Assembly: GCA_023954035.1 (NCBI GenBank) | Contig: JAMLIT010000001.1 | Span: 62,001-126,000, forward strand | Reading direction: 5' to 3' | Source: Burkholderiaceae bacterium | GTDB lineage: Bacteria; Pseudomonadota; Gammaproteobacteria; Burkholderiales; Burkholderiaceae_C | DNA: 64,000 nucleotides | Shown here: piece after piece, positions 44,582 to 54,276 of the stretch | Numbering within the stretch: the first letter of the stretch is position 1 | Layout: every line of letters starts with the position of its first letter | Position numbers and translations under genes: made by a program | The notes under the pieces: model-generated | What the model was told of the DNA's origin: nothing | The model's database searches: none | The model's input: only the letters and a program-made list of their open reading frames with translations

Positions 44582-45859
44582 TCAGAAGAGCGCCGGCTGG
44601 CGCGACGCCCAGGGCGGATCGTGCGCTTCTGGCTGCGCCTGCACCGCCGCGTCCACCCGACTCAAACCACCCACCCGCACGCCCAGCAGCCGCAGGCGCT
44701 GCTCCAGTGGCGCGCGCTTGAGGCACAGGCCTGCAGCGCGGCGAATGGCGGCAGCGTCATGGGTCGGCCAGGCCAGGGTGTGGTCGCGCGTGACGGTGGA
44801 AAAATCGGCGTAGCGCAGCTTGATGCCCACGCTGCGGCCCACGTAGCCCTTGCGCTGCAGGTCGGCCGCCACCCGCTCGCAGAGCCGGGTGAAAATGGCG
44901 CCCAGGGCCTGCCGGTCGACTGCGGCGTGGAGGTCGCGCTCAAACGTCGTCTCCCGGCTCATGCTCACGGGTTCGCTGTGCGTCTGCACGGGCCGCTCGT
45001 CGCGGCCCCAGGCCGCTTCATGCAGCCAGGCGCCGGTGGCCCGGCCAAAGTGCTGCACCAGCCAGTCCTTGGGCCGCGCCGCCAGCTCGCCGATGGTTTC
45101 AATTCCATGCCGGGCGAGCTTGGCGCCGGCCTTGGGACCGATGCCGTTGATCTTGCGGCAGGCCAGCGGCCAGATGCGCTGCTGCAACTCGTGCGCGTAC
45201 AGCACCGCGACGCCGTTGGGCTTGTCGAATTCGCTGGCCATCTTGGCCAGCAGCTTGTTGGGCGCCACGCCCAGCGAGCAGGTCAGGCCCGTGGCCTGAA
45301 AAATTGATTTCTGGATCAAGCGCGCGAGCACCCTCCCGCCTTCGCGCTGGCCGCCGGGGACATCGGTGAAGTCGATGTAGACCTCGTCGACGCCGCGGTC
45401 CTCCACGACCGGCGCGATCTCGGCAATGGTGCTTTTGAACAGGCGCGAGTAGCGGCGCACCTCGTCAAAGTCCACCGGCAGCACGATGGCCTGCGGGCAC
45501 AGCCTGGCGGCCTTCATCATGCCCATGGCCGAGCCCACGCCAAACTGGCGCGCCGGGTAGGTCGCGGTGGTGATGACGCCGCGGCCCCTGTAATCCCTGA
45601 GCAGCGGAAATTGCGCCACCGCAATGGCGCTGCGCTCACGCTCACCCCCGCCGTCCGGGCGCTGCAACAACCGGTCGTCCACGGCCCGCCGCGCGCCGCC
45701 GATCACCACCGGCAGGCCTTTGAGCTGGGGGTAGCGCAGCAGCTCGACCGAGGCGAAAAACGCATCCATGTCGAGATGGGCGATGCGACGCAGCTTGCCG
45801 CCGGGTGCGGGCGGCCTGGGCAGGTCGTCTGCGTCAAAGTTTGTCTCGGAAACGGTCAC
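44582..45859 (-). CDS. dinB: DNA polymerase IV (Y family)
   Basis: A 425-residue DinB. The palm motifs are [13 protein letters not shown] and [13 protein letters not shown] with the catalytic acidic residues; the thumb helix-hairpin-helix shows [20 protein letters not shown]; the little finger ends [10 protein letters not shown]. It copies past DNA lesions with low fidelity. GTG 45859 is the best start by length; the frame is open much further upstream as a chance shadow. Between the first and second palm motifs there is an insertion of about 20 charged residues. Confidence 0.93.
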   Translation of the reverse strand: MTVSETNFDADDLPRPPAPGGKLRRIAHLDMDAFFASVELLRYPQLKGLPVVIGGARRAVDDRLLQRPDGGGERERSAIAVAQFPLLRDYRGRGVITTATYPARQFGVGSAMGMMKAARLCPQAIVLPVDFDEVRRYSRLFKSTIAEIAPVVEDRGVDEVYIDFTDVPGGQREGGRVLARLIQKSIFQATGLTCSLGVAPNKLLAKMASEFDKPNGVAVLYAHELQQRIWPLACRKINGIGPKAGAKLARHGIETIGELAARPKDWLVQHFGRATGAWLHEAAWGRDERPVQTHSEPVSMSRETTFERDLHAAVDRQALGAIFTRLCERVAADLQRKGYVGRSVGIKLRYADFSTVTRDHTLAWPTHDAAAIRRAAGLCLKRAPLEQRLRLLGVRVGGLSRVDAAVQAQPEAHDPPWASRQPALF

Positions 45860-45985
45860 GCCCGGTATTGTGCGCGGCGCACCGCCGCAATTGGAAAGCC
45901 GGCCCCGCCTGCGATCCGGGCGAAAGCGATTCGCGCCGCCGCGACTGGGTAAACCCGCTTGCAGGCGGCAGGCGCCCCGACCAAT

Positions 45986-47404
45986 ATGATCGCCCGGATG
46001 CATGGGCTTGGCGCGCCCCGCCTTGCCTTTGGTTTGCGCCGGGCGCGGGCCTCGCGCGAAAGGGAACAGGTACAGGCAGAGAGACGAAAAGCGGCTATCT
46101 TGGACAAAGACTCTTTCCACACGCTGTTCGAACGGCTTCCCATCGGTGCTTACCGATCCAGCTGGGAAGGGCAGCAGTTGCGCGCCAACGCCGCATTGGT
46201 CCGGCTCAACGGCTACCAGACGGAGGCCGAGATGCTCGCCAACATCAGGGACATCGGCACCGAGTGGTATTGCGATCCACAGCGCCGAGGGCAATTTGCC
46301 CGTTTGCTCCGAGAGCATGGCCAGGTGGTGGATTTTGTCTCCGAGGTCTACCGCCACAAGACGCGCGAGCGGATCTGGGTGCGCGAGCATGCGCACCAGG
46401 TGTGCGACGCACGGGGACGGATTTGTTACTTCGAAGGTACGGTGCAGGACATCACCGAAGAACACCAGCACCAACGCGATCTGCACGCCAGCGAACGGCG
46501 CTTTCGGGCAATGACGGAACTGTCCTCCGACTGGTATTGGGAACTCGATGCCATGGGCCACTTCGTGCGCCTGGACATTGGGAGTCGGGGCATCAACCCC
46601 GGCGCTTCGGAAGAAGTGCTGGGCAAGACACGCCAGCAATTGACACAAATCGATCTCAGCGCGTCCCAGTGGGCCACCTACCAAGGCATGCTGGACCGGC
46701 GCGAGACGTTTTATGATTTTGAAATGGCGATCCACGGCGACAACAGTCGCCTGCTCTGGCATGCCATCAGTGGCGCGCCGATCTTTGACAGTGCGGGCGT
46801 CTTTGTCGGCTACCGCGGCATCGGCCGGGACGTCACCCGCCGCCGCGAGTCCGAAGCGCTGATCCGGCACATGGCGTTCCATGATGTGCTCACCGGTCTG
46901 GCCAATCGCCGTCTCTTCATGGACCGCCTGCAGCAAGCGCTGAACGGCATGGCCCGTACCGGCAGCTGCGCCGTGTTGATGTTTCTGGATCTGGACAGCT
47001 TCAAGTCGCTGAATGACCGGCACGGGCATGCAGCGGGCGACTCGCTGCTCCAGCAGGTCGGGCAGCGCCTGGCCGGGTGTGTGCGCAGCGTCGACACGGT
47101 CGCGCGCCTGGGAGGCGACGAGTTCACCATCCTCATGCAGGCTCTGGATGCCGATGGCGCGCGCGCCATGCGCCATGCGCGCACAGCGGCAGACAAGGTG
47201 ATGCAGGCGCTGACCAAGGACTTCGATCTCGGCGGCGAGACCGCCCCGCTGCGCTACGCCTGCAGTGTGAGTCTGGGGGTGGTGATTTTGCGTGATCCCC
47301 TGGCCAGCGCCGATGTCTGCATCCAGCGCGCGGACGCAGCCATGTACCGCGCCAAAGGCAAGGGCCGCGGCGGCGTCTGCATCGACGCCGACGCGCCAGG
47401 CTGA
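45986..47404 (+). CDS. PAS-PAS-GGDEF diguanylate cyclase
   Basis: A protein of about 472 residues with two PAS/PAC modules and a C-terminal GGDEF domain. The active-site motif is intact (ARLGGDEFTIL) after DVLTGLANRRLFMD and FLDLDSFKSLNDRHGH. It should make cyclic-di-GMP. No transmembrane segment is clear. The start is uncertain: ATG 45986, ATG 45998 or an upstream TTG, none with a good ribosome site. The second PAS (MTELSSDWYWELDA) is related to one in the protein starting at 62697. Confidence 0.88.
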   Translation: MIARMHGLGAPRLAFGLRRARASREREQVQAERRKAAILDKDSFHTLFERLPIGAYRSSWEGQQLRANAALVRLNGYQTEAEMLANIRDIGTEWYCDPQRRGQFARLLREHGQVVDFVSEVYRHKTRERIWVREHAHQVCDARGRICYFEGTVQDITEEHQHQRDLHASERRFRAMTELSSDWYWELDAMGHFVRLDIGSRGINPGASEEVLGKTRQQLTQIDLSASQWATYQGMLDRRETFYDFEMAIHGDNSRLLWHAISGAPIFDSAGVFVGYRGIGRDVTRRRESEALIRHMAFHDVLTGLANRRLFMDRLQQALNGMARTGSCAVLMFLDLDSFKSLNDRHGHAAGDSLLQQVGQRLAGCVRSVDTVARLGGDEFTILMQALDADGARAMRHARTAADKVMQALTKDFDLGGETAPLRYACSVSLGVVILRDPLASADVCIQRADAAMYRAKGKGRGGVCIDADAPG

Positions 47405-47438
47405 GCCTGCGCGGCAACCCACCCCGCTCTGCTGCGCC

Positions 47439-47885
47439 TCAGTGCACCGTGATGATCTCGCGGTGCATGGGCGCAAGCAGCGCCAGCAAGCGATTCTGTT
47501 GAGAGAAGGGAATGCCTTGCGCGTCCATGGCGCGCTGCAGCACCTCGACCAGCGCGTTGAAGTCGCCCTTGTTGATGTCCATGTCGGCGTGCACCTCGCG
47601 CATGCTGCCGCCCTCGTAGGTGCAGGGGCCGCCGGTGAGTACGCAGAACTGCTCGGCCAGGCTTTGCTTGAGCGCGGCGGGTTTGACGTCTTGGAACTGG
47701 GGTCCGATGCGCGGGTGGCGCAGCAGGCGTTCGACGAAAACGTCGGCCAGGCGATCAATGCCGGCTTTTTCGCCCAGCGCGGCGTACAGGCCAGGCGGCG
47801 CGGCGGAGGGGGCCACGGCGGTCTGGGCGTGAACCAGTTGCGCGCCCGCGAGCGCCAGGGCAATGCACAGGGCGAATGCTTGCAT
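47439..47885 (-). CDS. exported group 1 truncated hemoglobin
   Basis: A 148-residue protein: a signal peptide (MQAFALCIALALAGAQLVHA) followed by a truncated globin of group 1 form (SLYAALGEKAGIDRLADVFV-like start, LRHPRIGPQF, then QFCVLTGGPCTYEGGSMREV containing the helix-F region, and HADMDINKGDFNALVEVL). The start ATG 47885 gives the signal peptide. Export suggests a periplasmic heme protein, possibly in NO or oxygen chemistry. It lies 13 bases after the DUF3034 gene, which I recall as a frequent partner. Confidence 0.88.
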   Translation of the reverse strand: MQAFALCIALALAGAQLVHAQTAVAPSAAPPGLYAALGEKAGIDRLADVFVERLLRHPRIGPQFQDVKPAALKQSLAEQFCVLTGGPCTYEGGSMREVHADMDINKGDFNALVEVLQRAMDAQGIPFSQQNRLLALLAPMHREIITVH

Positions 47886-47898
47886 GGGATTTCCCCGC

Positions 47899-48828
47899 TT
47901 AATAGGCCACCTGAACCGACAGGTAGGCGCCGCTTTGGCGCCGACCCTGGGCGATGCCCGGCACGACACGCCCCAGGTCCGCCCAGGCCAATGTGAACGA
48001 GAGGTGTTTGCTCGGTGCCCACGCGGCGAAAACGTCTTTCCATGCGTCTTCACGCAGCGCAGCGCCCAGGCCTGCCGCTCGGCCGGTGGCGTGCAGGTTG
48101 TCCGGCTTGCGGCGCCATTCCGCGCCGATGGCCAGGTCGCGGCGCAGCAGCCAGGCCACCGAAAACTCGGGCTGCAGGCTGCGGCTGTTGCGACCGGGGG
48201 CGGCCGAGCCAAAACCGAGCAGGCCGTTCTGATTGGCCCGGGTGGAGCGCACAGTGGCACTGAGCAGCAGGCCTTTGTCCAGCAACAGCTTGGTCGCGCT
48301 GACGTACACATCGGTCGATTGCGTGTCGGCGCCCAGAAAATCCAACACCGACCGCAGCGAGCCGGGGCGCACGCGCTTGTGCTCCAGGCCGATGGCAATT
48401 TGCGGCATCCAGGTGTCGGCATCCAGGACGGCGTCGCCCGCCACGCGCACTTTGAGACCGAGCACGTCCATGCGAATGTGCTGCCCCGGCTGCACGCCAA
48501 AGGGCGCAATGCCATTGAGCGCTACCGCGGCGCCAGCATCGAAATCCTGCCGCGCCACGGAGAGCTCGACACGCTCGTTCCAGCCCAGCGCGGCACCGTG
48601 GCTGGTCAGTGCGTAATCCTGCGTGACAGCGCGGGTAGCGAAGGCGCTGGCGCCCCATTCGCCCTCGGTCGCGTTGCTGCCAATGACGGCCCACGGCGTG
48701 AGGCCGCCGCCCGCCGCGCCGGTGATGCTGCTGACGCCGCCCGTCAGCAGCAGTTTTCCGGTTTCGGCCTGCGCCAGGGCGGGTGCGCAGACGAGGCCCA
48801 CCAGCAGGCTGAGCATTTTCCAGTTCAC
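47899..48828 (-). CDS. DUF3034 family outer-membrane-like protein
   Basis: A 309-residue protein with a signal peptide (MLSLLVGLVCAPALAQA) and then a Gly-rich, beta-strand pattern with an aromatic C-terminus (SGAYLSVQVAY), typical of an outer-membrane barrel. I identify it as DUF3034 from LLLTGGVSSITGAAGGGLTP. Function unknown. GTG 48828 has GGGAG five bases upstream; ATG 48816 is the alternative. It is co-transcribed with the truncated hemoglobin. Confidence 0.85.
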   Translation of the reverse strand: MNWKMLSLLVGLVCAPALAQAETGKLLLTGGVSSITGAAGGGLTPWAVIGSNATEGEWGASAFATRAVTQDYALTSHGAALGWNERVELSVARQDFDAGAAVALNGIAPFGVQPGQHIRMDVLGLKVRVAGDAVLDADTWMPQIAIGLEHKRVRPGSLRSVLDFLGADTQSTDVYVSATKLLLDKGLLLSATVRSTRANQNGLLGFGSAAPGRNSRSLQPEFSVAWLLRRDLAIGAEWRRKPDNLHATGRAAGLGAALREDAWKDVFAAWAPSKHLSFTLAWADLGRVVPGIAQGRRQSGAYLSVQVAY

Positions 48829-48959
48829 CGTGTCTCCCGTTTGGAATGGTCTCGAGTCGTCACGTCGCCATGCGGTCAGGCGGCGCCCAGGACAGCCATC
48901 GCCACCCTCGCGATCGCGAGCCATGCACATGGGCGCCACGTGCGGCGACACGCCCAAGT

Positions 48960-50123
48960 CTAGGCGGTCGGGAAGGTGCCGGGCAACAGAATGTCCTCAT
49001 GGACCGCATCGATGTCGGTGCGGCCGCAGAAGGCCATGGTCAGGTCCAGTTCGCGGCGGATGATCTCCAGCGCCCGGGTTACACCCAATTCCCCGTAGGC
49101 GCCCAGTCCGTAAAGAAAGGCGCGCCCAATCATGGTGCCGCGGGCGCCCAGGGCTCGGGCCTTGAGCACGTCCTGGCCGCTGCGGATGCCGCCATCCATC
49201 CACACTTCGATGTCTTTGCCCACGGCCTGCGCAATGGCCGGCAGCGCGGCAATCGACGATGGGGCACCGTCAAGCTGGCGGCCGCCATGGTTGCTGACGA
49301 TGAGCGCGTCGGCGCCGCTGCCCACCGCCAGGCGGGCATCTTCCACGTCCATGATGCCCTTCAGGATCAGCTTGCCGCCCCAGCGCTTCTTGATCCACTC
49401 GACGTCGCCCCAGTTGAGTTCGGGGTCGAATTGCTCGGCCGTCCAGGACGCCAGCGACGACATGTCGCCCACGCCCTTGGCGTGCCCGACTATATTGCCA
49501 AAGCTGCGCCGCTTCGTACCCAGCATGCCCAGGCACCAGCGCGGCTTGGTGGCCAGGTTGATCATGTTGGCCAACGTCGGCTTGGGCGGTGACGACAGGC
49601 CATTCTTGATGTCCTTGTGCCGCTGGCCGAGGATTTGCAAGTCCAGCGTGAGCTGCAACGCGCTGCAGCCGGCGGCCTTGGCGCGGTCGATCAGGCGCTC
49701 GATGTAATCGCGGTCGCGCATCACATACAGCTGGAACCAGAAGCCCGGTCCGGCGTGCTCGGCCACGTCTTCGATCGAGCAGATGCTCATGGTCGAGAGC
49801 GTGAAAGGCACACCAAAGGCCTTGGCGGCGCGCGCGGCCAAGATTTCGCCATCTGCGTGCTGCATGCCGGTCAGGCCGGTGGGGGCGATGGCGACCGGCA
49901 TGGCGACGTCCTGGCCAATCATGGTGCTGCGCGTGCTGCGGCCTGTCATGTTCACCGCGACGCGCTGGCGCAGCAGGATGGACTGGAAATCGTCGACGTT
50001 GGCGCGGTAAGTGCCTTCAGTCCACGAGCCGGAGTCGCAGTAATCGTAGAACATGCGGGGCACGCGGCGCTTGTAGACGCGGCGCAGGTCTTCGATGCAG
50101 GTCATGGTGGATAGGTCGCTCAC
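48960..50123 (-). CDS. lldD: FMN-dependent alpha-hydroxy-acid oxidase, L-lactate dehydrogenase type
   Basis: A 387-residue FMN enzyme: MPVAIAPTGLTGMQHADGEI, FQLYVMRDRDYIERLIDRA, LILKGIMDVEDA and the active-site histidine in IVSNHGGRQLDGAPS. It oxidises L-lactate or a related 2-hydroxy acid and probably feeds quinone at the membrane. The start is GTG 50123 with AGGAG upstream; ATG 50105 lacks a ribosome site. The gene symbol is by family and the substrate is not proven. Confidence 0.9.
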   Translation of the reverse strand: MSDLSTMTCIEDLRRVYKRRVPRMFYDYCDSGSWTEGTYRANVDDFQSILLRQRVAVNMTGRSTRSTMIGQDVAMPVAIAPTGLTGMQHADGEILAARAAKAFGVPFTLSTMSICSIEDVAEHAGPGFWFQLYVMRDRDYIERLIDRAKAAGCSALQLTLDLQILGQRHKDIKNGLSSPPKPTLANMINLATKPRWCLGMLGTKRRSFGNIVGHAKGVGDMSSLASWTAEQFDPELNWGDVEWIKKRWGGKLILKGIMDVEDARLAVGSGADALIVSNHGGRQLDGAPSSIAALPAIAQAVGKDIEVWMDGGIRSGQDVLKARALGARGTMIGRAFLYGLGAYGELGVTRALEIIRRELDLTMAFCGRTDIDAVHEDILLPGTFPTA

Positions 50124-50244
50124 ACGGGTCTCCTGGCAGGGAATCTAGGGTCGGGTCATCGTAGGGGCAGCGCCCGGGCGGCGCCATCAAAATTATTTAT
50201 GCAGCGCCGGAACAAATTTACATTGCGGCGCCGCGGCCCCCTGT

Positions 50245-52521
50245 TCAACGCCCCACGCCGGCCCCGCGCACCTCAAAGCGCACTTCGTCGAGCACCCGTC
50301 CGCCCGCGTCCTCCAGTTGCAGTTGGTGACGCCCCGGCCAGGGCAGCCAGGCGTGCACTGGCCGGCGGCCGACCAGCTTGCCGTCGAGCCGCCAGCGCAG
50401 CGGGGCGCCAGGCGCCGCGCCTGCGGCGACAAAGCGCAGGCGCTGGTAGGCCGGCGGAATATCGGGGTCCAGCGCCACCACGGCACCCGAGGCGGGCTCG
50501 GCAATACGCAGTGTCGAGACCAAGGCAGAAGACGAATTTTTTGATTCTTTTTGGCCTCTAGCGCTTGATGCATAAGCGCTGGCAGCTTCACTATCAATAG
50601 CAAAAACCGGCTGCTCTGTGCCCTTCAAAAACCATTCGCTGCGCGCCGCTTCCAAGGGGTTGCCAGCCACTGCATCGGGGCCAAAGCGCACCGCCGCCTG
50701 GACCACGCCCTTGGGCGGGCTCGGCGCGCGGCTGGCCTCGTGCGCGTGCAGATAGCCCATCACCGCCGCCCACATGGGCGCCGCGCCGCTGCTGCCGCTG
50801 ACATCGTGCATGGCGCCGCCCGCTGCGTTGCCCACCCAGACGCCGACGGTGTAGCGCTCGGACCAGCCCAGCGCCCAGTTGTCGCGCATGTCCTTGCTGG
50901 TGCCGGTCTTGACAGCGCTCCAGAAGCGCGTGGCCAGCACACTGTCGAGCCCGAAGGTGCGGGCGCGGGCATTCGGGTCGGACAGGATGTCGCCGACAAT
51001 GAAGGCGGCGCCAGGGTCGATGGCGCGTGTCCACTTCACTGGCTGCGGCTTCGCCCGAGCCAGCGGCGACGCCACCGCGCTCAAGCGCCCAGCGTTGGCC
51101 AGCGCGCGGTAGGCATTGGCCAGTTGCAGCAGGGTGACTTCGCTGCTGCCCAGCGCCAGGCTCAGGCCGTAGAAGCCGCCGCTCTCGCGCAGTTCCAGGC
51201 CGAGGGCCTGCAGCTCCTGAAAAAACGCATCGGGCGAGACCATGGCCAGCGTGCGCACTGCGGGCAGGTTGAGCGAGGACGCCAGAGCCGTGCGCGCCGA
51301 CACCCAGCCCTTGAAGCGCAGATCGTAGTTCTGCGGGATGTACAAGCCGCCCGCCGTGGCGATGTGCGCGGGCGAGTCGTCAATGAGCGACGCGGCGGTC
51401 AGGCGCCGCTCTTGCAATGCCTGGGCGTACAAAAACGGCTTGAGCGTGGAACCGGGCTGGCGGCGCGCCAGCACGGCGTCGACCTCACCTGCCTGGCTGA
51501 GTTCGCCCGACGAGCCGACCCAGGCCAGCACCTCACCACTGACGTTGTCGAGCACGATGATCGCGCCATCCTGCACGTTGCGGCCGGCCAGCTCGCGCAA
51601 CTGCTGCGACAGGGTCTGCACGGCAAAACGCTGTAGCGGCGCGCGCAGCGTGGTGGTCAGGCGTGCAGGCGGCAGCGCACCAGCCGGCAGCGCCGCCAGC
51701 GCACGGCGCGCGAAGTGCGGGGCGATGCCCTCGCTGGCGGCAAAGGCGCGGCGTGCCAGGGCGCCGCTGGCGAGCAGTGCCAGCGCATCGCAGTCGGTGC
51801 CCGCTGGCGCAGCGCCACTGTGGCCTGCCGCCTGCATCTCGCGCAGCACCCCGCAGGCCCGGCGCGCCACCTGCGCGCTGCTGGCATTGGGCGCGCGCAC
51901 CAGCGCTGCGGCAATCGCCGCTTCGCGCTCGTCCAGGCCTTGCGGTGCTTTGTCGAAGAGCGTGCGGCTGAGCGCGTCGATGCCCACCAGCTCGCCCCGA
52001 AACGGCACCAGATTCAGATAGGCCTCCAGAATCTGCGCCTTGCGCCAGCGCCGGTCCAGCACCTCGGCCGCCGCCACCTGGCCAATTTTCTGCACCACGC
52101 TGCGCCCACCTGGCCGCTGCCGCAAATCGGCGCCGCCGGGCTCGTCGATCAGGCCGGCCAGCTGCATGGTGATGGTGCTGGCGCCACGCGTGCGCTCGTT
52201 CCACAGATTGGCCCAGGCGGCGGCCGTGGCGGCCTGCCAATCGACCCCGCTGTGCTCGTAAAAACGCTTGTCTTCCGACAGCAGCATGGCGCTGCGCAGC
52301 GCGGGCGACACGTCGGCCAGCGCCACCCACTCGCCGCGCCGCACGCGGGGGTCGGTGCGCACGCGCTGGAGCACCTCGCCTTCGCGCGACAGCAGCAGGG
52401 TTTCCGAGGAATGCCATCGGGCGCGCACGGCCGCGTACGAGGGCAGTGCCATAGCCGGGGCCGCTGCGAACACCAGCAGCGCCGTACAGACGCAGGCGCG
52501 CAGGGCACCACGCTCAATCAT
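50245..52521 (-). CDS. pbpC: penicillin-binding protein 1C
   Basis: A 758-residue bifunctional enzyme. After a signal/anchor come the glycosyltransferase domain (LLSEDKRFYEHSGVDW with the catalytic glutamate, ASTITMQLAGL) and the transpeptidase domain (GSTLKPFLY with the active serine, SSLN, KTGTSKDMRDNW). The C-terminal PBP1C-type domain ends ...LDEVRFEVRGA. It builds peptidoglycan in the periplasm. ATG 52521 is chosen; a TTG at 52539 is possible. A dispersed-repeat copy lies within the coding sequence (residues about 639-656). Its usual partner, alpha-2-macroglobulin, is 4 kb upstream. Confidence 0.95.
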   Translation of the reverse strand: MIERGALRACVCTALLVFAAAPAMALPSYAAVRARWHSSETLLLSREGEVLQRVRTDPRVRRGEWVALADVSPALRSAMLLSEDKRFYEHSGVDWQAATAAAWANLWNERTRGASTITMQLAGLIDEPGGADLRQRPGGRSVVQKIGQVAAAEVLDRRWRKAQILEAYLNLVPFRGELVGIDALSRTLFDKAPQGLDEREAAIAAALVRAPNASSAQVARRACGVLREMQAAGHSGAAPAGTDCDALALLASGALARRAFAASEGIAPHFARRALAALPAGALPPARLTTTLRAPLQRFAVQTLSQQLRELAGRNVQDGAIIVLDNVSGEVLAWVGSSGELSQAGEVDAVLARRQPGSTLKPFLYAQALQERRLTAASLIDDSPAHIATAGGLYIPQNYDLRFKGWVSARTALASSLNLPAVRTLAMVSPDAFFQELQALGLELRESGGFYGLSLALGSSEVTLLQLANAYRALANAGRLSAVASPLARAKPQPVKWTRAIDPGAAFIVGDILSDPNARARTFGLDSVLATRFWSAVKTGTSKDMRDNWALGWSERYTVGVWVGNAAGGAMHDVSGSSGAAPMWAAVMGYLHAHEASRAPSPPKGVVQAAVRFGPDAVAGNPLEAARSEWFLKGTEQPVFAIDSEAASAYASSARGQKESKNSSSALVSTLRIAEPASGAVVALDPDIPPAYQRLRFVAAGAAPGAPLRWRLDGKLVGRRPVHAWLPWPGRHQLQLEDAGGRVLDEVRFEVRGAGVGR
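50553..50606 (+). repeat. dispersed repeat copy D, inside pbpC
   Basis: GGCCTCTAGCGCTTGATGCA followed by TAAGCGCTGGCAGCTTCA and a CAAAAA end. AGCGCTT-gatgc-ATAAGCGCT forms a hairpin. It lies in frame in pbpC between the transpeptidase and C-terminal domains and codes on the minus strand for an Ala/Ser-rich loop (IDSEAASAYASSARG). Confidence 0.75.
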
Positions 52522-52882
52522 CGCGGTGCTCGGCGTCAAATCGGCGCTCAGCCTGCGTCAGATGGCGCAGCAGCACATGCGAGACGAGGTTGACACCAAT
52601 GCCGCCAAAGAGCACGGGCAGCACGTACAAGGCCAGGCCCACTTCCGAGAGAAACACCGCGTCGTCCAGCACCGATACCGTTTTCTCTGCCAAATGGCTG
52701 AGCGACTGCAGCAAATACACATCCACCCCGGCCAACACGATCAGCAGCATGCCAAGTGCCAGCACCGTGAGAGAAGACACTGCGCGGCGAAACAGCAGTG
52801 CGAGATAGATTGCAATGGGCAGGACCAGCGAAACCGCGATCAACAGCCAGAAACGCAATTCGGGGAAAACACTCGAAGGCAT
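52514..52882 (-). CDS. small membrane protein of unknown function
   Basis: A 122-residue protein with three likely transmembrane helices (LRFWLLIAVSLVLPIAIYLA, VLALGMLLIVLAGVDVYLL, LALYVLPVLFGGIGVNLVSH) and a charged C-terminal tail. I recognise no family with known function. Its stop overlaps the pbpC start by eight bases, so it is translationally coupled to pbpC. ATG 52882 begins the hydrophobic part; the frame open to 53044 overlaps the upstream region without support. Confidence 0.75.
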   Translation of the reverse strand: MPSSVFPELRFWLLIAVSLVLPIAIYLALLFRRAVSSLTVLALGMLLIVLAGVDVYLLQSLSHLAEKTVSVLDDAVFLSEVGLALYVLPVLFGGIGVNLVSHVLLRHLTQAERRFDAEHRDD

Positions 52883-53058
52883 GGAAAATGGGGCGCAAAT
52901 AGCGCGCTCAGCTGGGAAGATCCTCCAGCATGCCAGACTGTCGGCGCGAACCAGCCGGCATGGCCCGACCACCCTCCGCGAGGTCGCCGAAAACGCGGTG
53001 TCGCACACGGTCCAGCGGGGGTTGACGGACAATCGAGTTCTCAACCAGGAGCGCCCCT

Positions 53059-54264
53059 ATGTCCGAATCGCTTAACCCTGGCAGCCGCTCTGACGCCCCG
53101 GCCCAAGCTTACCGCGACCGAAAGCGCTGGGCCTGGTTGCTGTCGATTGCCGTTCCCATGGTGGTGCTGGTCGGCCCGCTGCTCATGCTCAGAAGCAACG
53201 ACCCGCGCCTGCTGTGGGTTCCGGTGGTGTTTTTCTATCTGGTCGCGCCGCTCCTGGACTGGCTGCTGGGCGAAGACCGCAGCAATCCGCCCGAGTCCGC
53301 GGTCCCGCAGCTGGAGGCCGACCGCTACTACCGCGTCGTGTCCTACCTGCTGGTGCCGGTGCTGTGGGCAGCATTCATCTTCAGTGCCTGGTTCGTCGCG
53401 CGCCACGACCTGCCGTGGTGGGGCGTGCTGGCCATGGTGCTGACGGCGGGCTCGGTGGGCGGCTTTTGCATCAACCTGGGGCACGAACTGGGCCACAAGA
53501 TGCCCACGCTGGAGCGCCTGCTCGCGCGCCTGGTCCTGGCGCCCACAGGTTACGGGCATTTTTCCATCGAGCACAACCAGGGCCACCACCGACACGTGGC
53601 GACGCCGGCCGACCCGGCATCCTCGCGCATGGGCGAGTCGATCTACGCCTTCTTGCTGCGCGAAATGCCAGGCGCCCTGCGCCGCGCCTGGCAGATCGAA
53701 AGTGCCAGACTGGCGGTCAGTCGGCGCGCCGCCTGGTCCGTGCACAACGAAATCTTGCAAACGGGGATGGTCACGCTGGCGCTCTGGGGTGGCCTGGCGC
53801 TCTGGCTGGGGCCGGGCATCCTGGTGTTTGTGCTGGCAGCGTCGTTCTGGGCCAACTTCCAGCTCACCTCAGCCAACTATGTCGAGCACTACGGCCTGCT
53901 GCGCCAGCGCCGCCCTTCCGGACGCTACGAACCCTGCCTGCCGCGCCACTCGTGGAACAGCAACCACGTGTTTTCCAACTGGGCACTGTTTCATCTGCAG
54001 CGCCACTCGGACCACCATGCCCACCCGTTTCGACGCTACCAGTCGCTGCGCCATTTCGATGAAGCACCGCAACTGCCCACCGGTTACTTTGGGATGTTCA
54101 CCCTCGCCTACTTTCCGCCGCTGTGGCGCCGCGTGATGGACCCGCGTCTGCTCGCCGCCGTGGGGCGCGACGCGAGCCGGATCAATCTCGATCCGCGCAA
54201 GCGTGCGGCACTGGTGCGGCAGTACGGGCTGACGGATGCACCGCAGCCAGTGCCAACTGTGTGA
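53059..54264 (+). CDS. alkB: AlkB-type alkane 1-monooxygenase
   Basis: A 401-residue integral membrane diiron hydroxylase. The four histidine/acid boxes are HELGH (142-146), EHNQGHHRHV (from 171), NYVEHYG (273-279) and LQRHSDHHAHP (H316, H319, H320), with about six hydrophobic helices. It hydroxylates terminal methyl groups of alkanes using rubredoxin; no rubredoxin gene is nearby. ATG 53059 has AGGAG upstream. It lies alone on the plus strand between minus-strand genes. Confidence 0.93.
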   Translation: MSESLNPGSRSDAPAQAYRDRKRWAWLLSIAVPMVVLVGPLLMLRSNDPRLLWVPVVFFYLVAPLLDWLLGEDRSNPPESAVPQLEADRYYRVVSYLLVPVLWAAFIFSAWFVARHDLPWWGVLAMVLTAGSVGGFCINLGHELGHKMPTLERLLARLVLAPTGYGHFSIEHNQGHHRHVATPADPASSRMGESIYAFLLREMPGALRRAWQIESARLAVSRRAAWSVHNEILQTGMVTLALWGGLALWLGPGILVFVLAASFWANFQLTSANYVEHYGLLRQRRPSGRYEPCLPRHSWNSNHVFSNWALFHLQRHSDHHAHPFRRYQSLRHFDEAPQLPTGYFGMFTLAYFPPLWRRVMDPRLLAAVGRDASRINLDPRKRAALVRQYGLTDAPQPVPTV

Positions 54265-54276
54265 CGCACGCCAGGT

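Noticed and set aside
44582..48043. A 1153-residue open frame on the minus strand covering dinB and beyond
   Set aside because: Only the part up to 45859 is DinB-like. The remainder is antisense to the GGDEF gene and overlaps the globin gene in another frame; it is a GC-rich shadow.
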